A stretch of 55,286 nucleotides of DNA from an uncultured Lachnospiraceae bacterium (GTDB taxonomy: Bacteria; Bacillota; Clostridia; Lachnospirales; Lachnospiraceae): positions 1 to 55,286 of the forward strand of contig CAJTOW010000011.1 in assembly GCA_910577655.1 (NCBI GenBank), read 5' to 3'. The position numbers and the translations under genes were made by a program. Positions within the stretch are counted from its first letter, which is position 1. Each line of letters starts with the position of its first letter. Below the pieces are notes generated by a model. The model searched no databases. It was not told the DNA's origin and saw nothing but the letters and a program-made list of their open reading frames with translations. Shown one piece after another: positions 17,701-25,026 of the stretch.

Positions 17701-18918
17701 TGCCTGCAGCTCTACGAATACGCCTTCTCCGGCTGCACTGCCTTATGCCGGGTGGTCTGCCAGGGGCAGACCTGGACACTGAATACCTACCGGGATATCC
17801 TCTCGGAAGACATACCAGAGCCTGTCCGCCAGCTTTTTCACAGCGCCTTCAGCTGCTTTGCCATTGACAAGGAGGCAATCCTTCTGGGCTACAGGGGGCT
17901 GGGACGGATCCTGCATATCCCGGAAGGGATCCGGCGCATCGAGGCGGAGGTATTCCGGGACGTCCTTATGCTGGAGGAGGTGACCATCCCAAAGACCGTG
18001 GAATATATCGGCGCCAGGGCTTTCCATGGAACCACCTGGCTGGAGAAGAGACGCCGCCAGTCTCCCATGGTGACTGTCCGTCATATGCTTCTTGACGGTT
18101 CCTGCTGTGTGGGAGAAGTGACGGTTCCCGGGGATATCCGCCTGGTCTGCGGCTGGGCCTTTGCAGGCGGCATGGGCATCCGTCGGATTCATTTCCTCTC
18201 GGACCGGGTACGGGTGGAACCCTACGCCTTCCGCAACTGTATCTATTTAAAGGAAATGATCCTGTCCGACGGTTCTTCCTTTAGCTTCCACGGGATATCC
18301 GACCGTCATAAGGAGCTGCCGCCCCTGGTCCACCAGGCGGTCATGGACAGTCTTAACTGCTTTAAAACCAATGAAGACCATGTCCTTGTGGAATGCACCG
18401 GCAATATCTCCCGTCTCCTGCTGGCGGATGGCATCACCGCCATCGCAGACCGGGTATTCCAGGATGGGAATCTTCTCACAGAGATCACCCTTACTCCCAC
18501 GGTCACTGCCATCGGCCAGTCTGCCTTTGCCGGATGCAAATGGCTGAGGATCGTCCGGCAGGCTGGATCCGTAACCTCCATCGGGGATCTGGCCTTTGCC
18601 GGATGCCAGACCCTGGAAGCGGTGGAGCTGTCAGAAAGCTTCCTCCATATGGGGATCCGGGCATTTGAAAACTGCACGTCCCTGCGGGAGATCCTGCTTC
18701 CCGAGGGACTGGAGGAGATCCCGGACAGGGCATTTTTCCGCTGTCACAGTCTGCGCAGAGTATCCCTGCCTTCCACCCTGAAACGGATCGGGAAAGAGGC
18801 ATTTGCCTTCTGCCGGCATCTGGCAATGCCGTCTGTCCCGGAAGGAACGAGCATAGAAGAGCGGGCATTTACAGAGATTTCAGATGAGGAGGAAAGATCA
18901 TGTACTACCGCAGATTAG
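14767..18918 (+). CDS. Large cytosolic BspA-type leucine-rich repeat protein
   Basis: A protein of 1383 residues made almost entirely of BspA-type (LRR_5) leucine-rich repeats of about 23 residues, for example IGEGAFKACVSLKRVVLP and IGDYAFHRCHSLESVTLP. No signal peptide, membrane segment, sortase motif or cell-wall domain is seen, so it is probably intracellular, unlike secreted BspA adhesins. A longer module of about 75 residues recurs, starting near residues 183, 304, 1016 and 1184, each beginning with a P-x-x-V motif (PPLV in two copies) and a helical stretch before the LRR. Its end overlaps the aldo/keto reductase start by 19 bases, so the two are coupled. Function unknown; a scaffold or protein-binding role is the general expectation. 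Confidence 0.88.
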   Translation: MNQDFHIEQGVLTAYTGRDECVTVPDWVHTIGEGAFKACVSLKRVVLPDHLHHIQASAFKGCRKLRDIQIPAEVSTIGDYAFHRCHSLESVTLPSSVRELGACAFLYCDSLTHVSIPGVVRIGTQAFVNDVLLQSLEISPDLQEDLICDVFTGCGGISRISFSDGRQFPFPNAVEAVAGQMELPSLVRAIAADILRMMELNGRCLVKFLTNLKHVNIPEGIQAIGKSCFFDKRGILSVTLPASLKEIQSRAFRNCIGLETVRFLGEPSLIHEDAFKNCTSLKEICTADGAVHRIEGIVRLTGETMPPLVQTIHRQVLGNFRLSGTILLKYLGDESRVLVPQGVTRIAEEAFAENEAIDRVILPDTLEEIGAGAFRGCLVLQSIHCYGTQDAKALSPANEAGSPGAVPASTGGQLPDHISRIGPGAFEHCVKLLRIRLPQSLTCLEERIFKHCHKLKEVFLGSHLQSIGEQAFYGCGSLKEIRFPDSLTVVGEMAFYRCSGLREVTLPPELDQAGSLAFAQSGVRRVRLQGSGLRYGTGLFFRCLFLDTLTAEEGVRHIPDQLAYGCTALKQVSLPDTLESVGRNVWEYTPFLEAWIQEHGILKGSDFQTPLSPAKTGSIFWDGRSLAGEVTLPAETRIIAGGAFYGNTALTAVHIPDQTTWIGPAAFKGCSSLRRVIWPSCVTTAEAGIFSGCTSLETVACAVDPGPEPSYSVPWRFIRERAFYNCQCLRHLSLSLTRIIGKEAFSGCTAFTPGDTSSLVEAGEGAFDKTQASGSLPVMGTILVSGQDFSGTVHLPEGITAIAPFAFSGNRQVTEIFLPDSLLQIGEGAFWGCTGLTYLHFSSAPCTIGARTFEKCTGLVKIRLHADRIGDAAFACCQSLKQVELVGPVVLESRLFEHCTSLERCSCPQAAVIRDYAFSGCCRLEDFDFQSIEEIASYGFQNCDCLRQITLQNHTRIRPHAFEDCGRLEQICLTGDRACLQLYEYAFSGCTALCRVVCQGQTWTLNTYRDILSEDIPEPVRQLFHSAFSCFAIDKEAILLGYRGLGRILHIPEGIRRIEAEVFRDVLMLEEVTIPKTVEYIGARAFHGTTWLEKRRRQSPMVTVRHMLLDGSCCVGEVTVPGDIRLVCGWAFAGGMGIRRIHFLSDRVRVEPYAFRNCIYLKEMILSDGSSFSFHGISDRHKELPPLVHQAVMDSLNCFKTNEDHVLVECTGNISRLLLADGITAIADRVFQDGNLLTEITLTPTVTAIGQSAFAGCKWLRIVRQAGSVTSIGDLAFAGCQTLEAVELSESFLHMGIRAFENCTSLREILLPEGLEEIPDRAFFRCHSLRRVSLPSTLKRIGKEAFAFCRHLAMPSVPEGTSIEERAFTEISDEEERSCTTAD

Positions 18919-19985
18919 GCAGCACCGGACTTATGGTGTCGGAGATCAGCTTCGGCACAATCCCCGTGCTTCAGGGCAGCGTCCCGGTCCTTCCTGATTA
19001 CTTTAATCTCAGTGAGGATGAGGCTGTGGCTGTCATGGAGCATGCCTTTGGCCTGGGCTGCAATCTCTATGACACGGCCATCGTGCCGGAGTATGGCGAT
19101 GCGGAGAGTAAGCTGGGGAAATTTGCCGCCAAAATCCCCAGGGATCAGATCATCATCTCAGACAAGGCGAGATTCTTTGACGGGAATGACATGTATATGG
19201 CTGTTCTTGCCTCCTGCCGGCATCTTGGCACCTGCCCGGACCTGTACTTTGTCCACCAGGCAGACCCGGACCATGAGGATGAGATATTTTCCAGAGGCGG
19301 AGCCTTGGACGCCCTCTGCCAGCTAAAGGAAGAAGGCCGGATCCGTTTTACCGGACTGGCTTCCCACTACTATGACATCCTTCTTAAAGGCGCGGCGGAT
19401 CCCCGCGTGGACGTGCTCCAGGGCAGCGGCAATCTGCTGGAGCGGGGAATGCTGGACCGGATCCGCCAGGAGCCCCTTTTTCGCGGCAAGGGACTGCTGG
19501 TCAATAAGGTATATGCCGCCGGGATCCTGCCAGGATTTTTCCCGACAGAAACCCTGATCCGGACCGTGCTGTCCTACCCTGTATCCAGCGCCCTGATCGG
19601 AATCGGCTCTGCCGCACAGGCTGACCATGCCATGGCCTGGGACACTCTGGACGCCGCCTTCCCGGTGCTCTCCTTCCCCCAGGTTTTATCCTGCCTGGAA
19701 AAGGAGTTCACCCCCATCCCCTGCGACCGCTGCCAGAGATGCCGCTGCCCCTATGGCACAGAGATTCATACCATCTTCCGGCAGTACAACTATTATTTTC
19801 TCGGCAAGGACTACTGGGCCCTGCGCAAGCTGAATCTGGATATTGCCCGCAGCGCCTCTATGTGCCGCTCCTGCACGGCCCTGTCCTGCCTTCCTTTGTG
19901 TCCGTTGGGGATCCGTATTCCCCATGAAATAGAACGGGTGTTCCGGCTGGTGCAGACCCATCCCCTGAATCATTTTTCCCGTTAA
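18900..19985 (+). CDS. Aldo/keto reductase with C-terminal Cys-rich (Fe-S-like) region
   Basis: NAD(P)H-dependent reductase of 361 residues. The AKR core shows LGSTGLMVSEISFGT, NLYDTAIVPEYGDAESKLG (Asp and Tyr of the tetrad), IISDKARF (Lys) and LYFVHQAD (His). The C-terminal 90 residues carry two cysteine groups, CDRCQRCRC and CRSCTALSCLPLC, followed by PLGIRIP, as in ferredoxin-like AKRs that bind [4Fe-4S] clusters. The ATG lies inside the end of the LRR gene, preceded by GAGGAGGAAAG, so expression is linked. Substrate unknown. Confidence 0.88.
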   Translation: MYYRRLGSTGLMVSEISFGTIPVLQGSVPVLPDYFNLSEDEAVAVMEHAFGLGCNLYDTAIVPEYGDAESKLGKFAAKIPRDQIIISDKARFFDGNDMYMAVLASCRHLGTCPDLYFVHQADPDHEDEIFSRGGALDALCQLKEEGRIRFTGLASHYYDILLKGAADPRVDVLQGSGNLLERGMLDRIRQEPLFRGKGLLVNKVYAAGILPGFFPTETLIRTVLSYPVSSALIGIGSAAQADHAMAWDTLDAAFPVLSFPQVLSCLEKEFTPIPCDRCQRCRCPYGTEIHTIFRQYNYYFLGKDYWALRKLNLDIARSASMCRSCTALSCLPLCPLGIRIPHEIERVFRLVQTHPLNHFSR

Positions 19986-20000
19986 GACTGTGTCCGGACA

Positions 20001-20160
20001 ATCTGAGCTCTACCTCCCGCTGGCGGAAATTAAGCCTCGCATTCCCAAGTCCCATATCACTAAAATAATATTTCATGGGCGGGCCGATGTATTTCCTTCC
20101 TTTGACATCATATCGTTCTGCTTTATAGATCATAAAGCTTTGGGGCCGGGGTGCAAACAG
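20001..20160 (-). pseudogene. Fragment of an AAA+ ATPase with DUF4143
   Basis: The minus strand reads MIYKAERYDVKGRKYIGPP then KYYFSDMGLGNARLNFRQ, which is the recognisable C-terminal part of AAA_14/DUF4143 ATPases (usually ...YKAERYDIKGKKYL...KYYIVDLGLRNARLGFRQ). Only about 45 codons remain, with no ATPase core and no intact start. It lies beside a 151-bp repeat. The interval 19986-20441 (456 bases) holds this fragment, the repeat and the aroK promoter. Confidence 0.6.
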
Positions 20161-20170
20161 TAACATGGCC

Positions 20171-20321
20171 GTTACAGTTCACGGGGCGGGGAAAACTGGA
20201 CAAAAACAGACGTCAAGCTCGCTTGTAAGACTGTTTTTGTCCAGTTTTCCACATCGGGCGGACGCCCGATGCTTCTTGTCCGGCGGAGCCGGACAAGAAG
20301 ATGCCCCCCGTGAATAGTAAC
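20171..20321 (+). mobile_element. 151-bp MITE-like element, family B, copy B1
   Basis: Begins GTTACAGTTCACGGGG and ends CCCCGTGAATAGTAAC, an inverted repeat with two mismatches. CATGGCC occurs directly on both sides (20164-20170 and 20322-20328), a probable target duplication. Inside are two long inverted repeats: GGAAAACTGGACAAAAACAG with its complement at 20230-20250, and CTTCTTGTCCGGC/GCCGGACAAGAAG. It has no coding capacity. It is the best-preserved copy of the family in the window. Confidence 0.75.
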
Positions 20322-20361
20322 CATGGCCCTTTTATCGCCACTTTAAAGCGCTGAATTTTTC

Positions 20362-20390
20362 TTGCAAAAGAATAGACCACCTGCTATAAT
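20362..20390 (+). promoter_or_regulatory. Promoter of aroK
   Basis: TTGCAA (20362-20367) and TATAAT (20385-20390) with a 17-base spacer, about 50 bases before the aroK ATG. Confidence 0.7.
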
Positions 20391-20441
20391 AATCCAGAAA
20401 GCAGAGACCGCCGAAACAATATTTTTCCGAGGAGAATTATC

Positions 20442-21035
20442 ATGAACCAGTATATTATGAAGAACAGCCGGCGTATCCAGGCCAAGGGCCTTTTCGACTA
20501 CAATATCTTCCTGATCGGCTTTATGGGCACCGGCAAGAGCACGATTGCCAGCGAACTCCAGGCCAAGCTTGAGATGGACCGGATCGAGATGGACGAGCTG
20601 ATCGTCCAGAAGCAAGGAATGTCGATTTCGGAGATATTTGACGAATATGGAGAAGTGTACTTCCGCAATCTGGAGAGCAACACCCTGATCGAGCTTCAGA
20701 AACGCAAACAGACCATCGTCTCCTGCGGCGGAGGCGTGGTCATGCGCGAAGACAATTCAGAACATATGAAAAAGAATGGACGGGTCGTCCTTTTGACTGC
20801 CAAACCTGAAACCATCTATGAGCGGGTTAAAAACAGCGATGAACGCCCCATCCTCAACAATCACATGAACGTAGCTTACATCAGCAGCCTGATGGAGAAA
20901 CGCCGTGAACGCTACGAGGCAGCCGCCGACGTGACTGTTATCACGGATGGCAAGAACGCGGCCCAGATCTGTGAGGAGATCATTTCCAGGCTGATCGCCC
21001 TGGACAACCAGCAGACAAGGGCAAACCAGCCCTGA
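20442..21035 (+). CDS. aroK: Shikimate kinase
   Basis: Phosphorylates shikimate at O3 with ATP. It has 197 residues, slightly longer than usual because of a 20-residue N-terminal extension before FLIGFMGTGKST (Walker A). Further motifs are IEMDELIV (shikimate-binding Asp), FRNLES, VSCGGGVV (the GGG shikimate-binding loop) and DERPIL (lid Arg). ATG 20442 follows GAGGAG. It has its own promoter and converges with the chorismate mutase gene. Confidence 0.93.
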   Translation: MNQYIMKNSRRIQAKGLFDYNIFLIGFMGTGKSTIASELQAKLEMDRIEMDELIVQKQGMSISEIFDEYGEVYFRNLESNTLIELQKRKQTIVSCGGGVVMREDNSEHMKKNGRVVLLTAKPETIYERVKNSDERPILNNHMNVAYISSLMEKRRERYEAAADVTVITDGKNAAQICEEIISRLIALDNQQTRANQP

Positions 21036-21058
21036 TCCCCGCCACATCCCCTTCGTAC

Positions 21059-21619
21059 TCAGGCATTCAGGGAGATGATCTGGAATCCTTCCGCTTCCTT
21101 GGCGATCTGACAGATCAGGCGACGCATAGTCTCCTCCTTCAGACTCCCCTCCAGCACCAGGGTCACCTTCTGGATGCCATCCTCACTCCTTACCTCCATC
21201 TGGTCCAGGAAAATCCCGTTGAGCTGCACCATATTAAGATAAAGATTCAGGTCACTGGCCTCCTTCTGGCAGGTAAATGCAAGCTTCACCTGCTTATGCT
21301 CTTGTTCTTCATCCAGACCGGCCTTCTGCAGGGCATCCCGGATCACAGTATCCTGCATCTTTTTCAGGATTCCGTACTGAAACCGTCTGCTGACACTCAT
21401 AAGATGCCTTAGGAAGGCCACATATTCTGTATGAACCTCTTCCACATCCGCCGCCCGCTTTTCGATGATAGCCAGCTCCCGCTCCAGCACAAAGACATCG
21501 CCGCCGGTCACAGCCTTGGCCTCTGCCACATGCCTTGCACATTCCATACGCTTTAAGAACAGCGGCTTCATCTCGCTGTCGATCTTGTCAATCTGTACCC
21601 GGATTTCTTCCAAAGTCAT
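21059..21619 (-). CDS. Chorismate mutase (AroQ type) with ACT-like C-terminal domain
   Basis: An AroQ-type chorismate mutase domain fills residues 1-90 (LEEIRVQIDKIDSEMKPLFLKRM, ...VLERELAIIEKRA, ...FLRHLMSVSRRFQ). It converts chorismate to prephenate. Residues 110-184 (KLAFTCQKEASDLNLYLNM, IFLDQMEVRSE, KVTLVLEG) look like an ACT-type regulatory domain. The central prephenate dehydratase domain found in bifunctional P-proteins is absent. The total of 186 residues therefore suggests a mutase that may be feedback regulated, or a shortened P-protein. It lies 128 bases after aroE on the same strand and has a candidate promoter of its own. Confidence 0.8.
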   Translation of the reverse strand: MTLEEIRVQIDKIDSEMKPLFLKRMECARHVAEAKAVTGGDVFVLERELAIIEKRAADVEEVHTEYVAFLRHLMSVSRRFQYGILKKMQDTVIRDALQKAGLDEEQEHKQVKLAFTCQKEASDLNLYLNMVQLNGIFLDQMEVRSEDGIQKVTLVLEGSLKEETMRRLICQIAKEAEGFQIISLNA

Positions 21620-21681
21620 AATATAGTTCTCCTTTCTTTTTTGCCTGCTTTTCAGTGCGGCCTGATTCCACTTTGGCGGAT

Positions 21682-21709
21682 ATTATACCAGCCGGAATCA
21701 CACTGGTAT
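21682..21709 (-). promoter_or_regulatory. Extended -10 promoter overlapped by an inverted repeat
   Basis: On the minus strand TGGTATAAT is an extended -10 (TATAAT at 21682-21687), about 65 bases upstream of the chorismate mutase ATG. The inverted repeat ATACCAG (21685-21691) and CTGGTAT (21703-21709) overlaps it, as an operator would. No -35 is evident. Candidate only. Confidence 0.4.
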
Positions 21710-21747
21710 ATTCTCTCCATCACCAAACCTCCGCTTTTCACAGCCCC

Positions 21748-22614
21748 TCACTCCATAAAATACCGCTCCATCACTTCCTGAACCGGCATCTCCTGCCCGG
21801 TATACAGACGGAAGGCCTCTGCCCCCTGCCACAGCAGCATCCCGATTCCCGGAACCGTCTTACAGCCTGCTGCCTGGGCATCTGCCAGAAGCTTTGTAAG
21901 TCTGGGATTGTAGACCACGTCCGAGACTACCAGATCCTTGCGGAATACCCCTGTATCTTCAATAAGGCTCTGGTCATCCATGGGCTTCATGCCCACCCGG
22001 GTGGCATTGGTGAAGATATCGCTGTCCCCGATCTCCTCATAGAACCTGTCTTTGTCTGCCAGATCATACAGATTCACCACACACTCCGGCACACTGGACC
22101 GGATCTTCTCCACCGTGGCCTCCCCATTGCCAAAGAAATTTGCCTTTCTGGCGAAGATAGACATCTCCCTCACTCCCTCCAGGGCGCTGGCAATCTGGAT
22201 AGCCGTAGCCGCGCCCCCTGCACCGGCAATGGTCATCTTGGCCCCCCGGATCTCAAACCCCAGCTCCCGGCAGCTCTGGACCCATCCGATCCCGTCTGTA
22301 TTGTGGCCCACCAGCCTGCCATGTTCATTCACCACCGTGTTCACCGCCCCTATGAGCCTTGCCGCCTGAGACAGCTCATCGCAGCACTCCAGAGCCGCCA
22401 TCTTGCAGGGCATGGTGATATTGAAGCCCCGGACATGTAAGAGCCTAAGGGCCTGAATCGCTTCCCTGGTTTCCTCCTCCCTGATATCAAAAGCCATATA
22501 AGCATAATCCAGTCCCAGCTTCCGGAAGCTGTAATTGTACATGGCCGGGGAGCCGGAATGTTCCACCGGACTGCCGATCAGGCAGAGCATCTGTGTATGT
22601 CCACTGATTTCCAT
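21748..22614 (-). CDS. aroE: Shikimate dehydrogenase
   Basis: Reduces 3-dehydroshikimate to shikimate with NADPH. It has 288 residues. Motifs are GSPVEHSGSPAMYNYSF (substrate-binding Ser pair), FNITMPCKMAAL (catalytic Lys), GAVNTVV, HNTDGIGW (catalytic Asp), IAGAGGAATAIQIA (dinucleotide site) and GIGMLLWQGAEAFRLYTG. The start at 22614 follows AAGGAGGAAATAT; a longer frame to 22647 is not supported. It lies downstream of efp but behind a terminator. Confidence 0.95.
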   Translation of the reverse strand: MEISGHTQMLCLIGSPVEHSGSPAMYNYSFRKLGLDYAYMAFDIREEETREAIQALRLLHVRGFNITMPCKMAALECCDELSQAARLIGAVNTVVNEHGRLVGHNTDGIGWVQSCRELGFEIRGAKMTIAGAGGAATAIQIASALEGVREMSIFARKANFFGNGEATVEKIRSSVPECVVNLYDLADKDRFYEEIGDSDIFTNATRVGMKPMDDQSLIEDTGVFRKDLVVSDVVYNPRLTKLLADAQAAGCKTVPGIGMLLWQGAEAFRLYTGQEMPVQEVMERYFME

Positions 22615-22660
22615 CTTATATTTCCTCCTTTCTTCCCCAAAAACCATCTGCTGCCAACAA

Positions 22661-22693
22661 CAAAACCCCGGGAAGCGCGAAAGCTCCCCAGGG
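22661..22693 (-). terminator. Terminator of efp
   Basis: On the minus strand CCCTGGGGAGC and GCTTCCCGGGG form an 11-base stem with two G-T pairs, followed by TTTTGTTGTTG. It lies between efp and aroE and should reduce read-through into aroE. Confidence 0.75.
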
Positions 22694-22767
22694 TCACATA
22701 TTCCTTATCTCCTATGCCGCAGCAGATAACAGTACAGACAGACCATACTGCTCCATCGTACTTCAGC

Positions 22768-23325
22768 TTATACTCTGGACAGATACTCACCAGTACGGGT
22801 ATCGATCTTGATCTTGTCCCCATTGTCCACAAACAAGGGAACATATACCGTGGCTCCGGTCTCAACGGTAGCAGGCTTGGTCGCGCCCTGGGCCGTATCG
22901 CCCTTGAAGCCAGGCTCTGTGTTGGTAATCTCCAGCTCTACGAATAAAGGCGGCTCCACGGAAAATACCTTGCCGTTGTAGGAGCATACTTTACAAGTAT
23001 CATTCTCCTTCACAAACTTCAGGGCATCCCCGATCACATCCTTGGTCAGAGCCATCTGCTCATAATTCTCCATGTTCATGAAGTTGAACAGATCTCCATC
23101 TGCATACAGATACTGCATGTCCACCCTGTCGATCCTTGCGGACGGGAACTTCTCTGTGGGACGGAAGGTTCTCTCAACTACAGAACCAGTCATAACATTC
23201 TTGATCTTGGTTCTCACAAACGCGGCGCCCTTCCCTGGCTTCACGTGCTGGAACTCAACGATCTGGAAGACCGCGCCTTCAATCTCCAGGGTAATGCCGT
23301 TTCTAAAATCACCTGCTGAAATCAT
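22768..23325 (-). CDS. efp: Elongation factor P
   Basis: Translation factor that helps ribosomes stalled at proline stretches. It has 185 residues, the standard length. The N-terminal KOW-like domain has QHVKPGKGAAFVRTKI with the conserved Lys at the tRNA-facing loop; the OB domains end in IKIDTRTGEYLSRV, the family signature. ATG 23325 has AAGGAGG upstream; the frame extended to 23388 is not used. It has its own promoter and terminator. Confidence 0.97.
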   Translation of the reverse strand: MISAGDFRNGITLEIEGAVFQIVEFQHVKPGKGAAFVRTKIKNVMTGSVVERTFRPTEKFPSARIDRVDMQYLYADGDLFNFMNMENYEQMALTKDVIGDALKFVKENDTCKVCSYNGKVFSVEPPLFVELEITNTEPGFKGDTAQGATKPATVETGATVYVPLFVDNGDKIKIDTRTGEYLSRV

Positions 23326-23470
23326 GTGATATTCCTCCTTAAATTTGCGCACCGGCAAGGTCTGAATACTATTTCCAGACACCTGCAACGCTTACTCTTT
23401 CTCTTTATATCCATAACTTCTGGAAATCCGCGGCACTGACCCTGATCTGCACCGCAAAATAATCACATAT

Positions 23471-23499
23471 ATTTTATAATAAATAGCGTGCTTTTTCAA
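23471..23499 (-). promoter_or_regulatory. Promoter of efp
   Basis: Minus-strand TTGAAA (23494-23499) and TAAAAT (23471-23476) are 17 bases apart. This leaves an untranslated leader of about 140 bases before efp, in which I see no clear structured element. Confidence 0.6.
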
Positions 23500-23540
23500 C
23501 TATTTTTTTAATTATTTCCATAACCAATCGTGAACAGCTG

Positions 23541-23569
23541 GTAACAGTTCAGATACCCCCTGAACTGTT
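23541..23569 (-). repeat. Solo right end of the 136-bp element (family A)
   Basis: The terminal part of family A (GTAACAGTTCAGATA, then CCCCCTGAACTGTT) is present without the rest. It overlaps the 3' end of yqeG: the last residues RNSSGGI and the TGA stop of that gene are read from the repeat. Confidence 0.7.
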
Positions 23570-24064
23570 TCTCAGGCTTTTCCTGTAAAAATGCAGAACC
23601 ACCACCTCCAGATACCGCTTCACCACGATCTGGATCTCCTCCTTAGGATGGATCGGCTTTACCAGGATGGAGTAAATCCCTGCCCGGTTAGCGCCGTAGA
23701 TATCGGTAAAAAGCTGGTCTCCCACGAACAGGGTGGTGCTCTCATCTGTTCCCATAAGCTTCATGGCCTTCTGGTAGCCTGCCACTCCCGGCTTCCCGGA
23801 CTTGTAGATGTAGGGGGAATCTACACTGTCCCCAAAGGCCGCAACCCTGGGTTCCTTATTGTTGGACAAAAGGCAGGTCCGGATCCCCAGGGCATGAAGC
23901 CGCTTAAACAATGCCACCGCCCGTTCATCCGCAGGCTGGTCATGGCGCACCAGCGTGTTGTCTATATCGAAGATGACTCCCCGGATCCCTTTCCCATACC
24001 AGGCTTCCCAGGGGATCTGGTAGGTACTGTCCCGCCACTCTTTAGGGTAAAATCGCTCCAGCAT
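23549..24064 (-). CDS. YqeG family HAD-IIIA phosphatase
   Basis: Small HAD-superfamily hydrolase of the YqeG family, 171 residues, often annotated as phosphatidylglycerophosphatase-like but of uncertain substrate in Firmicutes. Motif I is VIFDIDNTLV, motif II LLSNN, motif III the Lys in YKSGKPG, motif IV VGDQLFTDIYGANRAG. Its start overlaps the nrdR stop (TGATG), so the two are coupled. The C-terminal residues and stop codon are supplied by a repeat fragment, so the original end was probably different. Confidence 0.9.
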   Translation of the reverse strand: MLERFYPKEWRDSTYQIPWEAWYGKGIRGVIFDIDNTLVRHDQPADERAVALFKRLHALGIRTCLLSNNKEPRVAAFGDSVDSPYIYKSGKPGVAGYQKAMKLMGTDESTTLFVGDQLFTDIYGANRAGIYSILVKPIHPKEEIQIVVKRYLEVVVLHFYRKSLRNSSGGI

Positions 24065-24537
24065 CAGTCCGCTCTGTCTCCTTTGTCACTTTTTAACAGC
24101 TTGCCCAGCTCCTCCATGAATGTATTCACATCCTTGAACTCCCTGTACACAGACGCAAACCGGACGTATGCCACCTCGTCCAGCTGTTTCAGCTTCTTCA
24201 TAACCAGTTCGCCGATGACAGTTGTCTCCACTTCCTTCTCGTCCATGCTAAAGATCTTATTCTCGATCTCGTCGATGATACAGTTGATCTGCTGAATGGA
24301 AACCGGACGCTTATGGCAGGAATGAAGAATCCCCGCCTCGATCTTGGAACGGTCATAGTTCTCGCGGGAACGGTCCTTCTTAATCACCATAAATGGCATA
24401 GTCTCCAGCTTCTCATAGGTAGTAAAACGCTTTCCGCAGGTCTCGCACTGCCTTCTGCGGCGGATGGAGCTGTTGTCATCCGCTGGTCTGGAATCAATCA
24501 CCTTGGTATCCTGTTCGTTACAATATGGACATTTCAC
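24064..24537 (-). CDS. nrdR: Transcriptional repressor NrdR
   Basis: Repressor of ribonucleotide reductase genes, 157 residues. It has an N-terminal zinc ribbon (CPYC ... CETCGKRF) and an ATP-cone domain (MVIKKDRSRENYDRSKIEAGI onward). The true start is GTG 24537, giving VKCPYC at the N-terminus as in other NrdR proteins, with AAGGAGG upstream. An open frame to 24684 adds 49 residues foreign to the family and is rejected. ATP/dATP binding to the cone controls DNA binding. Confidence 0.95.
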   Translation of the reverse strand: MKCPYCNEQDTKVIDSRPADDNSSIRRRRQCETCGKRFTTYEKLETMPFMVIKKDRSRENYDRSKIEAGILHSCHKRPVSIQQINCIIDEIENKIFSMDEKEVETTVIGELVMKKLKQLDEVAYVRFASVYREFKDVNTFMEELGKLLKSDKGDRAD

Positions 24538-24621
24538 CGCTTTATCCTCCTTACACCTTCCCTGGCAACCGGTATCTTCACGCAGCTGTCCAGCTCTGTG
24601 AACAGTTACGTCTTTCCACCA

Positions 24622-24650
24622 ATTATAGCTTACCTCCCTTTGGCGCGCAA
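24622..24650 (-). promoter_or_regulatory. Promoter of nrdR-yqeG
   Basis: Minus-strand TTGCGC (24645-24650) and TATAAT (24622-24627) with a 17-base spacer, about 85 bases before the nrdR GTG. Confidence 0.6.
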
Positions 24651-24695
24651 GTGGTTTTGACATCTCTTGATCCGACCGGCCCATGTACAGTAACG

Positions 24696-24965
24696 CTATC
24701 CGTCGCTCCTGCAGGCTTTCTCCAGATCCTTAAGCTTCTTTACCTCCACCAGGATGATATCATCCCCGATCTGCCGCACATCACAGAAGGGAATCACGAA
24801 CTCCTTCTCCCGTCCGAAGATCCCGCACAGACATCCTGGCCCCGGCACGATCAGATGAGTGATGCATCCGGTCTCCGGATTGAACTCCACATCTCCTACA
24901 TAGCCCAGCCGCTTGCAGTCACAGATATTGATTACTTCCTTTCGCTTCAAATCAAAAATACGCAC
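24696..24965 (-). CDS. YlmC/YmxH family PRC-barrel sporulation protein
   Basis: Small PRC-barrel protein of 89 residues of the YlmC/YmxH family, common in spore-forming Clostridia and Bacilli. Motifs are KRKEVINICDCKRLGYVGDVEF and FVIPFCDVRQIGDDIILV. The GTG at 24965 is preceded by GGGGAGG and matches the usual start of the family; an ATG seven codons earlier would place the ribosome site inside the gene. Exact function is not known. Confidence 0.85.
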   Translation of the reverse strand: MRIFDLKRKEVINICDCKRLGYVGDVEFNPETGCITHLIVPGPGCLCGIFGREKEFVIPFCDVRQIGDDIILVEVKKLKDLEKACRSDG

Positions 24966-25026
24966 AGAATGCACCTCCCCATACATTCTATGCGTATCCG
25001 GTCATTTCTGCTCCCTGACAGCTGCT

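Noticed and set aside
15084..18819. Long open frames on the opposite strand of the LRR gene.
   Set aside because: They are shadows caused by the repetitive, GC-biased codon use; none has a ribosome site or recognisable domain.
24538..24684. 49-residue N-terminal extension of NrdR.
   Set aside because: It covers the predicted promoter, and NrdR proteins begin at the zinc ribbon; the GTG start has a strong ribosome site.
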